This document shows positions 60,585-64,000 of a stretch of DNA of 64,000 nucleotides, piece after piece. The DNA comes from Lachnospiraceae bacterium. GTDB taxonomy: Bacteria > Bacillota > Clostridia > Lachnospirales > Lachnospiraceae. A program made the position numbers and the translations under genes. The notes beneath the pieces are model-generated. The model did not search any database, was not told the origin of the DNA, and was given only the letters and a program-made list of their open reading frames with translations. The stretch lies in the NCBI GenBank assembly GCA_910576335.1, contig CAJTIU010000006.1, positions 62,001 through 126,000 of the forward strand. Direction: 5' to 3'. How positions within the stretch are numbered: position 1 is the first letter of the stretch; every line of letters begins with the position of its first letter.

Positions 60585-61682
60585 ATGAGAAGGTTCAGAA
60601 TGAAGGCGCTGCCGGTTATTGCGCTGTCGGCTGTGGCGCTGTTTGCGGGATTCCTGTCAGTGGGACAGACAGCGCAGGCGGCAGAAGACGAGGAATACAC
60701 CTACACGGTGAAGCTCTTCGCCGGAAACCAGGGCGAGATCACCAAAGGCGGCGTTACCGCCAGCAGGAACGGGAAAGCCAGTCCTGCGGGTGTGACCATC
60801 AGCTATGATAAAGACAAGGCTACAGTCAAAGGACTGAAATATGGAGATACTGTATATATCAATTACCAGGATGCGGCAGTTGTTACGGATGAGCGGTATT
60901 ATGTAAAGGGCGTGAGACGCTCAGGAAGAGATAACTCGGAGGCAACAGAGTCTACATTTTCCGTTGGAAGCGACAGGGATTATGTGATCGCTTATGGTAT
61001 TAAGGGCGACATGGTATCTTACACAGTGAATTATGTGGATGAAGACGGTACAGAGCTTCTTGACAGCGATACCTATTATGGCCTTCCGGGCGAGCAGCAG
61101 CATGTGTCAGCCCGCTATGTGGACGGCTATCAGCCACAGTCCTACAATCTGGTTAAGACACTGGTACAGAATGAGGCGGAGAATGTATTTGAATTTGTCT
61201 ATGCACCGATCACGGAGCCGACTCCTACGCCTGCTCCGACTCCGACTCCAACAACCCCGGCAACGACAACTCCGGCAACAACAACACCTGCGGCGACACC
61301 TGCAGCCCCGGCGGCAGCAACACCTGCGGCCCCGGCAGCGGCAACACCTACACCTCCGGCCACAACGACACCGGAAGGCGAAGATACTGAGCCGGTAGGC
61401 GGCGACCAGACCACAATACCGGATGAGCAGACCCCGCAGGGTACAACGAATCTGGACGATGAAAATACTCCATTAGGCCAGCAGGATCTGGAGGCGGACC
61501 GCCCGGGTACAGTAGTGAGTTACCTTCCGCTGTATATTGGCATAGGAGCAGCGGCAGCGGCAGCGCTGGCAATCATGGGAACATATGTATATCTTAAAAA
61601 GAAAAAGAAGAAGGCCATGGCAGCCATGTCCGCACAGCAGATCATAGAAGAAGCTTCGGATATGCATGATGGTAATAAGTAG
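60585..61682 (+). CDS. MucBP-like exported protein with Pro/Thr stalk
   Basis: A 365-residue surface protein. After the signal peptide (VIALSAVALFAGFL...AQAA) come an N-terminal beta domain and a MucBP-like repeat (SYTVNYVDEDGTELLDSDTY, ending in FEFVYAP). A ~70-residue Pro/Thr/Ala stalk built of TTPAT and TPAAPAAA units leads to a C-terminal membrane span (LYIGIGAAAAAALAIMGTYVY) and a lysine-rich cytoplasmic tail. There is no LPXTG motif. MucBP domains bind mucin glycans in gut bacteria, so host adhesion is plausible. It ends 2 bp before the SipW-type gene. Confidence 0.75.
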   Translation: MRRFRMKALPVIALSAVALFAGFLSVGQTAQAAEDEEYTYTVKLFAGNQGEITKGGVTASRNGKASPAGVTISYDKDKATVKGLKYGDTVYINYQDAAVVTDERYYVKGVRRSGRDNSEATESTFSVGSDRDYVIAYGIKGDMVSYTVNYVDEDGTELLDSDTYYGLPGEQQHVSARYVDGYQPQSYNLVKTLVQNEAENVFEFVYAPITEPTPTPAPTPTPTTPATTTPATTTPAATPAAPAAATPAAPAAATPTPPATTTPEGEDTEPVGGDQTTIPDEQTPQGTTNLDDENTPLGQQDLEADRPGTVVSYLPLYIGIGAAAAAALAIMGTYVYLKKKKKKAMAAMSAQQIIEEASDMHDGNK

Positions 61683-61684
61683 CC

Positions 61685-62230
61685 ATGGGTAGACGAAGAG
61701 AAAAAAAAGACACCCGGAGCACCGGAAGGGCAGACAGGATATGCAGCATCACAGGTACGATATTAATCGTACTTGTGATTATCCTGTGCTCGTTCCTGGT
61801 GCTGCCGGGAATATTCAGTTATCAGATGTTTAACGTAATCAGCGGCAGCATGGAACCTGCCGTGAAGGTGGGAAGCCTGATTTATGTGCATGAAGAAGAG
61901 CCGGAGGGGATAGAGGAGAAGGATATCATCGCTTTTTACGGGATGCAAGGGGGCGGGATTATCACCCACCGGGTCGTGAAGAATAATGTGGTGTCCGGTA
62001 CCTTTGTCACGAAGGGGGATGCTAATGACGGTGAGGATCCTACACCGATTCCGTATGATAATTTTATCGGGAGGGTGACGCTTACGGTGCCTTATATGGG
62101 GAAGGTGCTTACGGTGATGACATCCTTCTATGGGAAGATTGCGGCGGCATGTGTCGTTGGACTGGGGGCGGTGCTTAACTTGATAGGCGGGAAGACAAAG
62201 AAGTTGGGGACAGGGCAATTTTCACATTAG
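61685..62230 (+). CDS. sipW: SipW-type signal peptidase I (Ser/His)
   Basis: A 181-residue ER-like signal peptidase. The serine lies in VISGSMEPAV and the second catalytic residue is histidine in GIITHRVV, which marks the SipW branch rather than the Ser/Lys bacterial type. TKGDANDGEDPTPI is the conserved Asp box. Membrane spans occur near residues 20-42 and 150-168. It should process the SipW-type substrates encoded just upstream (58260 and 58853). Its last residues, LGTGQFSH, come from a palindromic repeat that has become the 3' end of the gene. Confidence 0.9.
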   Translation: MGRRREKKDTRSTGRADRICSITGTILIVLVIILCSFLVLPGIFSYQMFNVISGSMEPAVKVGSLIYVHEEEPEGIEEKDIIAFYGMQGGGIITHRVVKNNVVSGTFVTKGDANDGEDPTPIPYDNFIGRVTLTVPYMGKVLTVMTSFYGKIAAACVVGLGAVLNLIGGKTKKLGTGQFSH

Positions 62231-62283
62231 AAGCTCCACTGGAGCTTCTAATGCGCGCTATGGTGAAAATTGCCCCGTCCCAA
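62204..62283. repeat. GGGACGGGG palindrome, copy 7, with a second nested hairpin
   Basis: Outer arms TTGGGGACAGGGCAATTTTC and the matching GAAAATTGCCCCGTCCCAA (to 62283) enclose an inner perfect stem CATTAGAAGCTCCA/GGAGCTTCTAATG (62225-62253). The other copies have no such insert. It encodes the SipW stop region. Confidence 0.75.
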
Positions 62284-62353
62284 ATTGAAAATAGGGTGTC
62301 CCTACTTCCTGGTGATGACGTTATCGAAACTGTTAATTATTTTTAATATTTTG

Positions 62354-62385
62354 AAAAACTCTCAATGTTATTGAGAGTTTTTATT
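62354..62385 (+). terminator. Terminator of the pilus/SipW operon
   Basis: AAAAACTCTCAAT (62354) pairs with ATTGAGAGTTTTT (to 62382) around GTT, followed by ATT. It works in both directions. Bases 62386-62626 hold nothing recognisable. Confidence 0.8.
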
Positions 62386-62626
62386 CTCATCCACCATTTC
62401 CGTTAATTCCTCAAGTTTCTTTTGTAAGATTTCCTTGCTGATTAGTTTCAAATATCAATTTCTCTAAACTTTTACAAGACACATTATTCTCAATGGCACA
62501 AGCAAAATAAATACAGGGAGCTGTCTATAGGGCAGCCTCTTTTTGAACTTCCCATCGTACTATTCCTAGATGAGAACATAACAAAAGGGCCATAAATCTG
62601 AACAACGGTGGTAGCCTACAACTGTT

Positions 62627-62961
62627 GATGAGTTTCGGAATGGTTTTGCTTTAGATTGCTCAATAGAAGGATATCATCCTCTAGTAGATAATCTTGCATA
62701 TAGTCTTCAATATCTGGAATTTTTAGAAAAAGAGTTTTCAGAATTAGCCTTATCTAATGTAATTTACACTATGCTTATTAAGAGTTATGTAATCACAAGC
62801 TGACACTTGATGAAATGATCAAATGTCTCTCCCATCACCATAAAGCTTTATCAGTTGACCACCTTGTTTATCCAGCCCTTAAAAGATTACGTGATTTAAG
62901 GAATCGAATTCATTTGCAGAAAGGCTTTTGCTTATTTAAACATCATATAAGCGCATTGTAA
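62627..62961 (+). pseudogene. Decayed gene with HEPN-like end
   Basis: The first frame reads LDCSIEGYHPLVDNLAYSLQ and YLEFLEKEFSELALSNVIYT, then stops at about 62803. A shifted frame continues LTLDEMIKCLSHHHKALSVD and KRLRDLRNRIHLQKG, ending at TAA 62959-62961. The LRNRIHLQ segment resembles the Rx(n)H motif of HEPN-type proteins. There is no start codon with a ribosome site. A frameshift and missing 5' end mark it as a remnant. Confidence 0.5.
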
Positions 62962-63050
62962 CATCATATCCGGAAAATATAATGAATTTTTCTAAAATAT
63001 GCGTTAGTTTTTTGCACGTAAATTGTACTTACGAGACAATGCAGTAATTC

Positions 63051-63079
63051 TTGTCATGTCCTGGAAAGTGTGCTATTAT
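63051..63079 (+). promoter_or_regulatory. SigmaA-type promoter of the Rpn-family gene
   Basis: TTGTCA (63051-63056) and TATTAT (63074-63079) with 17 bp between. The gene starts ~160 bp further on. Confidence 0.55.
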
Positions 63080-63241
63080 ATTAACAAGCAAGTACTCAAA
63101 TATCTATATACTCCGTAATCTGTAATCTCAAAAGTATGTGAATCATTCTTGCTTATTATCCGAAGGTAAAAAGAATATGGCAGGAATGAGGAAAGTCGTA
63201 AGGGGAAATTTCGGTTCCTGTCGGTAAAGGGAGGAAAATGG

Positions 63242-64000
63242 ATGAAAAAGGACATTACGACAAAGAATTTGCTTGAGAACAATGATGTTTTTGCGGATAT
63301 TGCAAATGTGAATCTGTTCGGCGGTGACCCTGTGATTAAACAGGAAGACCTGGAGGAGATGTCGGCTGACACTAGCTATAAGGATCTGGAGGGTGCGCAC
63401 CGCCGGCTGTCCCGCGATATACTGAAGAAAGTAAACAGGCTGGGCGGATGTATTGCTTTCATAGGCTATGAGAACCAAATTGGAATTAATAACGTCATGC
63501 CGGTCCGGGATATGGGATATAACTATACGGTATATGCAAAGCAGATCCAGAATCTTGTGGCAGATAACAGGAAAAATAAGAAGAGCGCATATGCGAAGGT
63601 TCTGCATGACCATCAGAAGCTGATGCCAGTGGCGACATTTGTGCTGTATTATGGGAAGAAGAGATGGAGGAAGCCGTTATCACTGATGGATGTTCTTGAT
63701 ATACCGGGAGAGGACAGGGGAATATGGAGGAGACTTCTTAGTGATTATAGAATAAAGGTAATTCATATGGCGAACCAGCCGGAGGAGATCAGGAAGATGT
63801 ATCAGTCGGACTACAGGGTTATAGCCGATTATCTTGCTTATCATAAAAATGAGAAGAAATTATATGACTGCCTGAGGGAGGACAGAAGGGAGATCATACA
63901 TGTGGAGCAGTTGCTCGATATGCTGTGTGCATTAAGCGGGGACGGACGTTTTGACGAAATCAGGGAAAGATACGTAAACAGTGAAAATAAGGAGGAGTGC
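63242..64000 (+). CDS. Rpn/PD-(D/E)XK nuclease family (putative transposase), 3' truncated
   Basis: An open frame of 253 codons runs to the window end without a stop. It starts MKKDITTKNLLENNDVFADI after GGGAGG. NVNLFGGDPVIKQEDL and CIAFIGYENQIGINNVMPVR, the latter with the E-x-Q of the PD-(D/E)XK fold, match the Rpn recombination-promoting nuclease/putative transposase family common in Lachnospiraceae. These proteins cleave DNA non-specifically and are often multicopy. The C-terminus, which varies in the family, is partly outside the window. It has its own promoter and is not part of the pilus operon. Confidence 0.8.
   Translation, partial: MKKDITTKNLLENNDVFADIANVNLFGGDPVIKQEDLEEMSADTSYKDLEGAHRRLSRDILKKVNRLGGCIAFIGYENQIGINNVMPVRDMGYNYTVYAKQIQNLVADNRKNKKSAYAKVLHDHQKLMPVATFVLYYGKKRWRKPLSLMDVLDIPGEDRGIWRRLLSDYRIKVIHMANQPEEIRKMYQSDYRVIADYLAYHKNEKKLYDCLREDRREIIHVEQLLDMLCALSGDGRFDEIRERYVNSENKEEC

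Noticed and set aside
61259-61360. CRISPR-like short repeats
   Set aside because: The repeats are in-frame codons of a Pro/Thr stalk with no spacers. No CRISPR array was seen elsewhere.
61199-61414. Val/Gly-rich minus-strand frame
   Set aside because: It is the complement of the Pro/Thr/Ala stalk codons of the MucBP-like protein.

Overview
The window looks like chromosomal DNA of a motile, Gram-positive gut anaerobe of the Lachnospiraceae / Clostridium cluster XIVa type. The evidence is flagellins, sortases, LPXTG proteins, AGGAGG-type ribosome sites, moderate GC and Lachnospiraceae-style Rpn and AAA/PD-(D/E)XK families. The genus is inference. I saw no tRNA, rRNA or CRISPR. Almost everything here builds or decorates the cell surface.

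Bases 1-19858 are one long plus-strand surface-glycan operon with short gaps or overlaps between genes. It encodes a DegT sugar aminotransferase (5' cut), a GT-B-like transferase, two radical SAM enzymes, a propeller-like protein, a WbsX/GH99-like protein, GT2 and GT4 transferases, the capE-capF-capG trio for UDP-N-acetyl-L-fucosamine, a GT-D (DUF1792) transferase and a HAD-domain protein. Eight of the fifteen genes carry the same small Rossmann-like module at one end, which is the main oddity of this half.

Bases 19859-26930 hold two decayed AAA/PD-(D/E)XK genes, a small MITE-like repeat, an epimerase-tarI-dehydrogenase set that fits synthesis of a CDP-pentitol, and a CgeB-like glycosyltransferase on the minus strand.

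Bases 26927-42240 are the flagellin region. Two near-identical flagellin-plus-glycosyltransferase cassettes point away from each other (28763-31780 minus, 34816-37833 plus). The roughly 3.0 kb between them holds a Hin/resolvase-type serine recombinase and an AAA/PD-(D/E)XK gene. A sigma28-like promoter lies inside the spacer and faces only flagellin 1, while a terminator hairpin sits just upstream of flagellin 2. This is the layout expected of an invertible switch between two flagellin and glycosylation states. Two further flagellin-type GT2-TPR genes follow.

Bases 42241-47300 hold two tandem BspA-like surface proteins, a tyrosine integrase and decayed sequence. A 38-42 bp palindrome of the form GGGACGGGG-N-CCCCGTCCC occurs seven times between 32.9 and 62.3 kb and supplies the 3' ends of several genes.

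Bases 47342-62230 are a sortase pilus locus: signal peptidase I, a giant LPXTG adhesin, the major pilin, two class C sortases and an FctA-like pilin. It continues directly into TasA/camelysin-like SipW substrates and a SipW-type peptidase. The last kilobase holds a decayed HEPN-like gene and the start of an Rpn-family nuclease gene that runs off the end.
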